NCBI GenBank assembly: GCA_963970005.1
Contig: CAXAMN010004180.1
Span: 271,105-335,104 of the forward strand
DNA length: 64,000 nt
Direction: 5' to 3'
From: Durusdinium trenchii
Lineage: Eukaryota; Sar; Dinophyceae; Suessiales; Symbiodiniaceae
Shown here: positions 22,037 to 31,439 of the stretch, in pieces
Numbering within the stretch: position 1 is the first letter of the stretch
Layout: each line of letters starts with the position of its first letter
Translations under genes and position numbers: made by a program
Notes under the pieces: generated by a model
What the model saw: only the letters and a program-made list of their open reading frames with translations
What the model was told of the DNA's origin: nothing
Database searches by the model: none

Positions 22037-25017
22037 ACATCACCTCGCTGCCAAAGGACTGTCCTGTCCCACTTGAAGCCTTGGACCGCATCAAGGTCAC
22101 CATGGTTCACCAACAACATGGCAAAAGCCGGCTTCACACAGATGATGGCACAGACAGCAGCCCACCTCCAGACACACAACATGCATGGACGGGCTGCACC
22201 ATCTTCCAGTTGACCGGCGAGACCAGAAAAGAACTGGCCATGTATTCGAGCCAGCACCATGCACACACCAGCGCCAAGCAGGAAGCAAAGAGCCAAAAGC
22301 TGGCCAGAGCCAAGAAGTTCAAGAAAGAGAAGAATGGGGTGAACGAAAGAACCTTGGGCCCTGATGAACGTGCACTCTTCAAGGAAGCCAAGGTGAAGGA
22401 GCTCAAATCCTTCTTCGACCATGGCGTCTGGGAGTTCCAGCGCAAGGATGAAGCAGATGAGGCTCGCACTCTCACTGCTCGCATGATCCTGAAATGGTCA
22501 AAACACCCCGATGGAAGCCCAAGAGCTAAAGCCAGGCTCATCGTGAGGGGCTACAATGACCCCGACGCCTTGGCAGGACAAGTGGCCACTTCCAGCCCAA
22601 CAACCACACGACTCAGCCGCAGCTTCATTCTTTCATTGGCTGCAAACATGTCCTGGAGCACCTGGACGGCTGACGTATCCACCGCCTTTCTCCAAGGCAG
22701 ACCTCAGAGCCGCAAGCTGTGGGTCAAGCTGCCAGCAGAAAGCTTGCAACTTCTCGGAGCCGATGAGGACACCAGAATGTTGCTTCTAAAGCCCTGCTAC
22801 GGCCAGATAGACGCCCCTAGAGGTTGGTATCTAGAGGCTGTCGACCGCCTCCTCCGTGCAGGCCTACGTCAACATCCACTGGACCCTTGCTGCTTCCTGG
22901 TCTATGAAACAGACAGCTCAAGCTATGACACCGATGATCCAATTCACCAGGAAGTCAGCAGCCTTGGAGATGACAAGCTAGTTGGCATGGTCATCACGCA
23001 CGTCGACGACATGCTTGGAAGTGGCTGCCCCAAGTCTCCACGCTACCAGGAGGTGATCCAACACCTCAAAGAGAACTTCTCGTTCAGAGAGTGGAAGCAA
23101 GACCTGCCCAAGCTCGAGTACTGCGGATGCGAGATCGCCAGCACTCCTGAAGGAGGCCGCAAGCTCAACCAAGAGCAGTATATGGGCAAGATCAGTCCGA
23201 TCACCTTCAACAAGAACAGGCCCATGAGCGAGAACGTCAATGAACGTGAGATCACACAGATCAGAGGTCTTCTGGGATCAGTACAGTGGCCCGCGGTGCA
23301 ATCATCACCACACCTTCAGTGCACCGTCTCCATGATCTCAGGTCAAGTCAACAAGGCCACAGTTCAGACTCTGCACGAGTGCAATCGTCTCCTGCGCTTC
23401 TGCAAAGACAACAAGGATGTCGGGCTCACCTACAACTTCATCGGAAGGCCCGAAGAGCTGCAGCTGATCACCTTCTTCGATGCCGGCTTCACTGCCAGGC
23501 CTGACGGGAATTCACAAGGAGGATACGTCACCATGCTCATCAACAAGAACCTCTTCACCACAGGCGAAGAAGGTGAATACCACATCCTGGACTGGCGAAG
23601 CTTCAGAACACCAAGGGTAGCTCGCAGCTCACTTGGAGCAGAAGCACAAGCAGGTGGGCAGGCTGCAGATGCAGTCGATTTCACTTGCAGGTTCTGGGAA
23701 CACCTGCTCAAACCTGGTCTCTCCCTCAAGGAGCTCATCGAGACCAAGTCCACCCTGAAGCCAACGCTGGTGACCGACGCTAAGGCACTCTACGACTCAT
23801 ACCATCGTGAAGGCATCAGCTCATCGGTGGTGGACAAAAGGGTGAGCCTGGAGATCAGGGTCATGAAAGAGCGCATGGAGTGTCTCGGAGGAGGACTTCG
23901 CTGGATGAGTTCAGAGCGCCAGATAGCAGATGGACTCACTAAGGAAAGTGCTCGTTTGCTGCTCGCCTCCAGACTCCGTCATGGACGCCTCAAGCTCACT
24001 TGGGACCCGACCTACACGGCCGCAAAGAAGAAGACCAAGGCCGAGAGGGTCAAGGCAATCCAGGAGTCCACCAATGAAGGCGAACAGAACACCTCTGCTC
24101 ACGTCCCCGACGAAGAGCACATGGAGGAGGAGCATCACCTGACCGAAAATGAGATGACTGAGAACCAGGAGATTCCTGTGAACCCGGAGCCTCATGAGAA
24201 TGCCCCGGAACTGTGTGAGTTCGTCTACCACACTCAGAACGACCGGGTCTTTGAGTATGTTTTCATGTCCAGCCATGTCGCATGCCGCCTGGTCAAGAGT
24301 GAGAAGGGTCGCATGCAGAAGTTCATGTTTTGGTTGGTCATTTGCACCTTGTTCAACACTGCACGTGCACACCCCGACATGTGCACCTTGGAAGAGTCAC
24401 CATCCGAAGAGTCAAGCCACCTCGTTTTCTGGATTTTGATGCTTGGAGCATGTCACATGGCCGCCATGGTTGCTGTGTTTGCCACCGGCCGCCTGACCGC
24501 GACCGTTCCGAAGCCCCAGATGGTTGAAGCTGGAGTTCAAAAGGAAGAACAGCTGGTTCCCCAAAGGTTGCGAGAGTTGAACCTGTCCCTCAGAGGCGAT
24601 TTGGAACAAACCAACCGCCGGGCTCAACAAAGCCTAGCTGCTGCTCGTGAGGCCAGAGAGGCCTTAGCCCTGCAGGAGCCCGAGATCCATGAGCTTCGAA
24701 GGTTGCTGCAAAACGGCTACAGCTTGGTCGAAGCCATGACCAAAGAGATGGAGCATCACGGCTCCATGTGTCCTTTTCAGAGGGAGATCTACGTCTCCAA
24801 GAAGGGTGACTGCTGGCATGTGGCGGACTGTCACGTCACGCCGCAGATTGCGGACCACAATTTGGTGGTAGTGAGGGGTTGTGCATACTGTGCTGGCTGC
24901 AACCCGCCGCCGCATAGGCACTTTTATCCCGGAGGCTGGTGCATCAATGATGACATCCAGCAATGGCTAGGCGAGGCAAGTGGACAGCTCGCACCTAGCC
25001 CTTCCTCCCCCGTGTGA
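21994..25017 (+). CDS. pol: element 1 reverse transcriptase, RNase H and C-terminal extension
   Basis: Copia-type reverse transcriptase: motif A is TADVSTAFLQG (catalytic D at 22672), motif C is HVDDML (22999-23016). RNase H follows with its acidic residues in FFDAGF (D at 23479), SLGAEAQ, VTDAKALYDS and RQIADGLTK. Unusually, about 340 further residues follow in frame: an acidic linker, a signal-like hydrophobic stretch (FMFWLVICTLF, about 24325), a second hydrophobic segment (LVFWILMLGACHMAAMVAVF, about 24421-24480), a probable coiled coil (about 24550-24720) and a Cys/His cluster at 24760-24940 (CPFQRE, GDCWH, CAYCAGC). The stop TGA (25015-25017) lies inside the 3' LTR. This coding segment itself is intact. 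Confidence 0.88.
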   Translation: MLSETPPVPRRGRMNITSLPKDCPVPLEALDRIKVTMVHQQHGKSRLHTDDGTDSSPPPDTQHAWTGCTIFQLTGETRKELAMYSSQHHAHTSAKQEAKSQKLARAKKFKKEKNGVNERTLGPDERALFKEAKVKELKSFFDHGVWEFQRKDEADEARTLTARMILKWSKHPDGSPRAKARLIVRGYNDPDALAGQVATSSPTTTRLSRSFILSLAANMSWSTWTADVSTAFLQGRPQSRKLWVKLPAESLQLLGADEDTRMLLLKPCYGQIDAPRGWYLEAVDRLLRAGLRQHPLDPCCFLVYETDSSSYDTDDPIHQEVSSLGDDKLVGMVITHVDDMLGSGCPKSPRYQEVIQHLKENFSFREWKQDLPKLEYCGCEIASTPEGGRKLNQEQYMGKISPITFNKNRPMSENVNEREITQIRGLLGSVQWPAVQSSPHLQCTVSMISGQVNKATVQTLHECNRLLRFCKDNKDVGLTYNFIGRPEELQLITFFDAGFTARPDGNSQGGYVTMLINKNLFTTGEEGEYHILDWRSFRTPRVARSSLGAEAQAGGQAADAVDFTCRFWEHLLKPGLSLKELIETKSTLKPTLVTDAKALYDSYHREGISSSVVDKRVSLEIRVMKERMECLGGGLRWMSSERQIADGLTKESARLLLASRLRHGRLKLTWDPTYTAAKKKTKAERVKAIQESTNEGEQNTSAHVPDEEHMEEEHHLTENEMTENQEIPVNPEPHENAPELCEFVYHTQNDRVFEYVFMSSHVACRLVKSEKGRMQKFMFWLVICTLFNTARAHPDMCTLEESPSEESSHLVFWILMLGACHMAAMVAVFATGRLTATVPKPQMVEAGVQKEEQLVPQRLRELNLSLRGDLEQTNRRAQQSLAAAREAREALALQEPEIHELRRLLQNGYSLVEAMTKEMEHHGSMCPFQREIYVSKKGDCWHVADCHVTPQIADHNLVVVRGCAYCAGCNPPPHRHFYPGGWCINDDIQQWLGEASGQLAPSPSSPV

Positions 25018-25192
25018 AGACACACGCTGTGCGTCAAGAAACGCCAAACCACAAACACCGCTCTGACAGGGCGGGCTCGAGTTAGGAAAAGGGCGCGCGG
25101 TGCGGCGGTTCATTCCGCCCGTTCGATCGACCTCGTTCGATCACTTTTTCCACTTGGTTGCTGACTTCGTTCGCAGCTACCTGATCTTCATA
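25013..25192 (+). repeat. 3' LTR of element 1
   Basis: 180 bp, identical by eye to the 5' LTR and followed by the tttgg target duplication. The bases just upstream (cttcctccccc) are pyrimidine-rich, so there is no ordinary polypurine tract. Confidence 0.93.
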
Positions 25193-25672
25193 TTTGGACA
25201 TGTGTTCTGCAGGGACTGTTGGTGGGCTGAAGCCAAGGCAAATGTTCCAAGAATCCAAACCCTTCTGTTTGATGCCAAGACCTGGTCATAACGGGCATAA
25301 CTCCAAAAATGAGATACCATCCAAACCCAAACCTACTGTCTCAAGAAACACTGGTCTCAAAAACCGAACCGAAAAGCGTCCACGTCCGCTTGTACGCGTT
25401 TGGTCGGTCGACGCCGTCGGCCGAGCTCGAGGCCACCATGTCGACACAGTCGGCTCGCTGCGGGATGGTGGGAGCCTTAGACAGTCGGCTCGGCGAGTCG
25501 GTCAGTTCTGCTCGAGTCGCGTTTGGCGAATTGTGATATCAGCGACCAAAATGAAGAAGGAACAGAGTGGTCGCTGGACTTGGGAGATTCACCTGCTCTA
25601 GCTTTGAGTGTTCAGTTTTTCAATGTGGATGACAACTAGTGCAGGGTTGAACCCTCTGGACACCTTCCGAAC

Positions 25673-27595
25673 CTCTCTTCCAGTGGCCTTTTGCCGCAAA
25701 ATATACATTCCCCCAGCCATCATGAGTGAAGAGTGATTTGCCAGGAAACCGCCGTCTGAAACAGACTCTGGGAGTTATGTATGCATACTTTCCGGATTCT
25801 CTTTAAGCAAGCCGATACTGCACATTCAGAGTTGAGATCCTTTCACTTGCCCCTCAGCCTGCCCGAGCGGGGATTTGGACATCCGATAGATCCAAACTGG
25901 CTCCTACTAGATCGAGCCCACGTGCGAATGATGATCCCTGTTAAAAAGCCTTATCGGTATCGGACCCACTTGATCTCCTTGATCACTCGTTCAAGAGAAC
26001 CTGAGCGGGTTTATCTCAGACTAGGGGGAACCAAAAAAGACACACGATAAATGCAAGGGAATCATTTCACCGGGAATCGTTTCACCTGTAGTAACAAGAA
26101 GCTTTTTAGGTCTTTGACGCTTCGTAGTAATAAAGCTTTCTAGTAGCGACCAAAGCTTCCTTGGGAATCGTTTCCCATTCACAGCGCTCCGCTCTTTGAG
26201 GCACCGGTCCACTTCAGCTTTGAGCTCTGGCTGAATCTGCATCCTGCCCGCAGAGTCGAAGGATCCAGTGGAGTCCAGTGCTCTATAATTCGTTCAAGAA
26301 GTTCTTGTTAGGGCATTCACCACATCTTTCCTCACCAAGCCACAGACCTCCCAATCACGGCATGCTTGCTTCCAACTTTCCACGTCGGCCCACGGAATCA
26401 GTGTTTCTTGGCAAAGGACGTACCAAGTGGGAGTGCTGAAGAAGTTTTATCGCTTCGCTTTCGTTTGTTCTTCACCTCATAAGCTTTCACCCATGCCGCC
26501 ATCAGCTGCCTTGTGCCTTGTCTCATCCAAGAGCAAAAATGACCTTGGATAGAAGAGTCCTTTGCACCCAGCTCTGCCCCATCGGCTCTGCCCCATCGGC
26601 TCTGCCCCATCGGCTCTGCCCCCCCGGCCTCCGAATGTCATGTCCCTGCAGCACCAAGCCATCGTTGCTGCCTTCGGTAGGCGCACCGGGCACGTTTTTG
26701 ACGGTGCACCGGGCACCACCGGCCAAGCCGCGCCCCACCGGGACCCTGCCTCCTGCCGTAGGTGGAGGCTCCGGGCTGATGCGGTCCATACGAGACTGGC
26801 AAGGCGATCGGGGCTACAGAAACGGCCAAAACATGATGACTGAATTCTTACAATATCAGTGATTTCAGTGATATCCATTCTTCCGCATCTTGCCATCAAG
26901 GTTCAGCTGGCTCTGGAACAATCTGCCCGTATATTTGTCATCTCTTATTCTCATCAGCATTTGTTCATTCATAATCTTCATTAAAAATCTGATGCCTATG
27001 GTTAAAATATAAAGGCTTGGAATTTTTTAATTCTTATTTATTAGTTTCCAATATTAGAAAATTCCATAGCATGTACCGCATCAATCTCTTGAAAAAATGA
27101 GCTCCGAAGACGGGCTGGTCCTGCAGCTACCGAATCGGACCCCAAAAACATGCGGACAATGTATGAGTTCCCTTCCGAAGGTCCTTGGCATATCTCACAA
27201 ACTTAGAACCAATCCCCTGAAAGCGTTTCGCATCAACGTGGTATCATCAGTCCACCCATCCAGCCATCCCCCACCCTCCCCGGCCCTCCCCGGCCCTCCC
27301 CATCCGCGCCAGGGTCTTTGCCCTCACCACACGGGAAGGCTTCTTGACAGAACTCAGCCCTTGGCATCCAGCCGCTGGTGGTCTAACCAGCTCGATGGAT
27401 CTACATGGCCCTCACTGGAGTTCGTTTAGACCCCGACCGGTTGTAGCCTAAAAAGAGGGTGTGTTCTCAGAAGAAAGAAACCTTGCACCCCCAAAAGAAT
27501 GGAGATGTCTCAAGAACTTGCAAGCCTTTGAAGTTGAAGTAAACAATGTTTACACTGGAAAATTGATGAGTTCCCATTCTGGGCAGAACAAACAT
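25673..27595 (-). CDS. candidate 5' exons of an unidentified minus-strand gene
   Basis: Five candidate exons, minus order: 27482-27595 (starts ATG; includes MGTHQFSSVNIVYFNFKGLQ; donor GTTTCT), 26476-26509 (QLMAAWVKAYE; GTGAAG), 26348-26406 (WADVESWKQACRDWE; GTCTGT), 26183-26236 (QPELKAEVDRCLKERSA; GTGAAT) and 25673-25755 (LFTHDGWGNVYFAAKGHWKR; GTTCGG). The third and fourth join in phase; the others need unseen exons. The ATG lies 55 bp from the stop of the gene at 27651-30556, matching the spacing elsewhere. These may be the 5' part of the gene ending at 11799, with retrotransposon 1 in an intron. No family is recognised. Confidence 0.4.
26085..26150. repeat. dispersed CTAG-rich repeat, copy 7 (diverged)
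   Basis: Words 'gtagtaacaagaagctt', 'cgtagtaataaagc' and 'tctagtagcg' match the family but are more diverged than the other copies. Confidence 0.5.
26570..26633. repeat. 15-bp minisatellite
   Basis: About four copies of gctctgccccatcgg. ORFs reading through it on either strand are repetitive artefacts. Confidence 0.85.
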
Positions 27596-27650
27596 GTCTA
27601 CCTGAAAACCTGGAACCACATTCCTCCCTAGGAAAAATAACAGTGAAAGG

Positions 27651-29606
27651 TCATCCACTGATCCACTGCTTTGCTTGGGCGAGGGATTCCTGCATGTATA
27701 AATCATCATTCTGGTTTGGTTGCGCTACATCATTGGAGTCCGGCATCAAGTCAGCAACTTGGGATATAAATGGAAGGCTCTCCTCAATTTCACGCTTGCT
27801 AAGGAATTGAAACCACTGATCCATAAAACCAAACAGCGCCTCTGCGCCGCAAGAAGAATTCTGAAACGTTGCTCGCGGGAAGGCCGCGACCGAGCAGAGC
27901 AGGACATGGTTAGGGCAAATTGCTAGCGTAGGTCTGTAGAGACATTTTAACCAACCTGCAAAAATGCCTTCTGCGCCTGCACTTTTCTCTTGTTTTCGGG
28001 ACTTGATGTTTAAAGAGACTTGGAATGTGCTTGGAACCTGTGGAAAGCAGGTTTTGTTTCTTTAACACATTTCATTAGCCAAAAAAACAATTGGACAGAC
28101 CAGACCGCAACTTTTTGCTCAGATCATTTGGATCGTTCCTTCGTTCACCCGGGCGCCGCGCCGCTGCGCTCGCAGGCGAGGGAGTCTTTCGGGAGGCTGT
28201 AGAAGACCATATTGTTGCCCTCAGACCAACGGCATTTTGGAGACGAGCGGTTTCAACCCCGTTCTGAAAAATTATCCTCCTCGCCTTTCATGCAGTGCGC
28301 CGCCCGAGCCCATCGTGCGCCTCCTATGTTTGACCCTCAGCTTTCCCTCTTTCCCTTCAAGAGTTTATGATCTGACCTCGGTGGAAGTATACGGGTATAC
28401 CGATTGAGGTGTCCTTGCACTGGGACCTTTTGACAATCCACAGGAGAAGTAGTCCACTTGCACAAGAGTCAGACTCAAGCCTTCTTTGATTGTTGGGATC
28501 ATGCAAATGCGGAGGTCCAATACGCCTCCTTGCTCAAAAGAGCGCAGAATCACAAGAATTCTTCAAACTTCCCAGAACTCAGCCATCTTACGGTCCCATC
28601 AAGTTCTCAAGTCTCCATCTTAGTCCTTCAGTTGTCTTTTTCAAGTCTAGCTCGGCCCCCTTGCAGGCGTCACGGCAGCCGGCAATGCAGGCGCAGGGGT
28701 ACTGAAAGCAAGTTCGTCTCTGGCATGGAAGGTTTCGACCGGAATTTACCCTTCTGATGTGCAATGCTTATAAAGAAAAAGAACCTGAAAAATAGCAGAA
28801 TGTAGACAAATACAGTACATAAGGGTGTTTTTTTCACGGGACTGACTGCCCATCTGAACTCAGAAAGACCATCTGAACTCAGCCGCGGGCGGCGTCTCCG
28901 CCGGGCGCTGCCTCCGGGTGGAGGCGGACCTGCAAAAGAAGACGAAGCTTGGGAAGCTTGGTCGCCCTGAAGCCAATTGACGCTGACAGGTACTCACTCA
29001 CAACTGTTGTTCACTTTCTACATCTGTCTGGAAACGATAGAATGATAAAAAGTCGAAAGTCAAAAGTCTCTCAGGTTTATGGGCAACTTGCTTTCCAGCC
29101 CCTACAACCACCTCATCCCTTCGCTCGCCACGATGGCGAGAACGAAGCAAAGGCACGGATGTGTCACTTTTTGGTGGCGCAGGATGTGAGCTTTGCACGG
29201 CCGAGTGAAACCAAGGCGAAATTGGTCATCTCCCCATCTGGGGGAATCAAGCTACGTTAACTCAGAGGATGAAGCACAGGGCGACCAGCCAAAGTGTCTC
29301 TTCAGCCAACGGCATGAGCTGTGCACCAAAGAGCTGAAGGCTGCGCATCACCTACGAATCCGAAAACATCAAGAAGCATCCAGCAAACTGAAACTCTATA
29401 TATATATATATATATATCGCCTTAGAGACGTAGCAGCTAGCACTTCTCTTGAGCTTCACCCATCTATTCATGACCCTTGCACCGGGTCGAAACTGATCGT
29501 CCGCAAGTCACCAACCGTCGCAGCCTCTACCGGATGAGCGTGCAGGCGATGCACCTCCTTTGCTTAGTTCACGTACAGTGATGCACTAGAAGCTGTAATA
29601 CGTAAG

Positions 29607-29652
<46 letters not shown>

Positions 29653-30556
29653 AATCTAGGGTCCTATGTCATTTCTGGGAGCGCAAGGTCTCGACACTTC
29701 AACACTTCTGCAAAATCCACGCATACAACCGATATTTTTTTGTGGGGGAGGCCATGTAGAGGTGAGGTAGGTTAGCTGGGTAGGTAGCTAGTGGAAGCTA
29801 GGTAGCTAGTAGCTAAAAGTAGCTACTACCCAGGACGCCGGATAGCTCACGCTTCTAGACTTTTAGGGAAACTGAATAGCGATGGCCTCCAACAAGACCG
29901 TCTTGGCTCGAACACCTTCACCCCAAGAAGAAGTCTGAGCTCTGAGACTTGTCCCACCAACCAGCAGTGAACTGGTAGTGAACAGGGTTCTTGGAAAAAG
30001 CACCGTAAACCAGTGAGACCAAATATGATCCAATTACATCCAATTACCAAGATCCACCGAGATCGGCCATAGCAAGAAGTACAGGACAAAATCTGTGCAC
30101 CGAGGCGCTCAGGGCTCATCATCCTCGTTCTTCACACTAACAGTATAAAACCTGCGGCCGGTGATGCGACCGTCCTTGCAAAATCGAGGCGCTCACCCAA
30201 AATTGCGGACAACACACTTCGGAAACCTCCGCTTCGAGTTTCGTCACTCAGCAACGGTAATCACCAAGTGGTTTGCGCCCCTCGAAAGCTTTGTGACCTT
30301 TCTCGTGGGGAAGGTGGAGCGTATGTCCTTTTACGATCTGTTGATGCAAATCCCCAAATTCAATCTCTCTATATACTTGTCTGAGACTTGCCGAGCCCTT
30401 GGAAGACATTGGCCAAAGGTGAAGTGTCTGCAGCATGAAAAGTACCATCTCACCCCATGTCTCACTTCCTGCTTCTGGGATTTCCCAACCTCCTTGTTTC
30501 ATGGTTTTGCGCTACTTGTAAAAGTCACTCATTCGCGGCTGTAGTAATTCCATCAT
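27651..30556 (-). CDS. unidentified 183-residue protein, complete 6-exon gene
   Basis: I do not recognise the product. Exons in minus order: 30516-30556 (ATG start, MMELLQPRMSDFY), 30298-30380, 29197-29237, 28592-28701, 28462-28528 and 27651-27860. They sum to 552 nt, 183 codons plus TGA, and every junction keeps phase. Donors are GTAGCG, GTCACA, GCAAAG, GTAAGA and GCAAGT. The protein has a short Cys-rich patch (YPCACIAGCRDACKG), a charged helical middle and a 69-residue last exon with FGFMDQWFQFLSKREIEESL. No signal peptide or membrane segment is seen. The start lies 106 bp below the stop of the next gene upstream. The third and fifth exons are the weakest calls. Confidence 0.6.
29395..29417. 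repeat. (TA)n microsatellite
   Basis: Perfect alternating TA of about 22 bases in the intron upstream of the exon at 29197-29237. Confidence 0.95.
29606..29653. repeat. (GA)n microsatellite
   Basis: About 48 bases of GA with one interrupting 'gaaaga', in the same intron as the TA tract. Confidence 0.95.
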
Positions 30557-30662
30557 CTTTTATGTATGTCGGGGATGTGCTCAAGAACTGAAGAATTGAC
30601 CTAACCCAATGCTCAATGCTGGGCTAGTAGTTTTGAGGGACACCTGGTTGGTGCCAATCCCT

Positions 30663-30818
30663 TCATCCAAGGAGCTGCTTGGCAAACTCCAGATCTGGGT
30701 CGCTAAAGGAGGTCACGAAGCCAAAAACGAACCTCTGCCATTGGAGCCACCCGTGGGTTCCATGAACAGCTTCGGTGACAGGGAAAATCAAAAACATGGT
30801 CACATGGTTGCACTCCCC
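30663..30818 (-). CDS. last exon of an unidentified gene
   Basis: A 51-codon open segment ending in TGA (30663-30665), preceded by an AG acceptor and opening in frame 0. It includes MFLIFPVTEAVHGTHGWLQW and FSDPDLEFAKQLLG. A 27-nt exon (about 30840-30866, acceptor ttag, donor GTGATG) could precede it in phase. The rest of the gene would lie in the repeat cluster at 31-34 kb and was not found. Function unknown. Confidence 0.45.
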   Translation of the reverse strand, partial: GECNHVTMFLIFPVTEAVHGTHGWLQWQRFVFGFVTSFSDPDLEFAKQLLG

Positions 30819-31439
30819 CTCACAGGACTCAAACATCACCAGGCATGAACTCCCACAATCTATAAACTAAATAGTTGCAACTTGCAACATGTTTTGTTGG
30901 GAAAGCACTCAGAACATGCCTGGTCTTCCTACAACTCTTCATGGAAACTGCTGCTGCAGACCAGGTGCTTTTCCAGCGCAGTATCCAGGAACGCACCTCG
31001 CTTCCACAGCTCAGATCAATCTGATGAATCAAACGGTATTTGTTTTGCAACGAACAGGGGGGTTTAGAATATCTTTGCCCAAGCCGCACACTCAAGGTAA
31101 TGCGTACTGAACTGATCGCCCCAAACCCTGAAGAAGCCTAAGTGAAAAAATTGGGCCTGGGAAAACAGGTAGTATGTCGCAAGCCTCAAAAAAATTCCAA
31201 CGCCTGAAGTTCATCTCAAAGGTGGCGAACTCGTGACTGCAGCAAAGTAACCGCTGCAAAGGCGGGACACATTGTTCTACTGACAATCAGGGACCATGAG
31301 GAAATAAGCTTTAGCACTCAAGCAGGTACGTGCAGCTGGTCAAGCTGCATATCCTGAGGTCACCATAGAGAGAGCTTCGTTGGGCACAGCTCTATATGGG
31401 CCTCCTGTGCCTCTCCTTCTTTAAATTCACGAAGCCGAG

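Larger units (their letters stand above)
17048..25192 (+). mobile_element. Ty1/copia LTR retrotransposon 1 (8145 bp)
   Basis: Two LTRs of 180 bp, identical by eye (17048-17227 and 25013-25192), begin TGTGAAG and end CTTCATA, near-perfect inverted ends. Both flanks carry the 5-bp duplication tttgg (17043-17047; 25193-25197). Domain order is gag, zinc knuckle, protease, a methyltransferase-like module, integrase, reverse transcriptase, RNase H and an extra C-terminal region; integrase before reverse transcriptase is the copia order. The reading frame shifts three times (about 19545, 19950 and 22015). Identical LTRs imply recent insertion. It is antisense to the flanking genes and may lie in an intron. 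Confidence 0.93.

Noticed and set aside
30161..30544. Plus-strand 127-codon ORF
   Set aside because: It overlaps two minus-strand exons that have splice sites and matching phase; the plus frame has neither.
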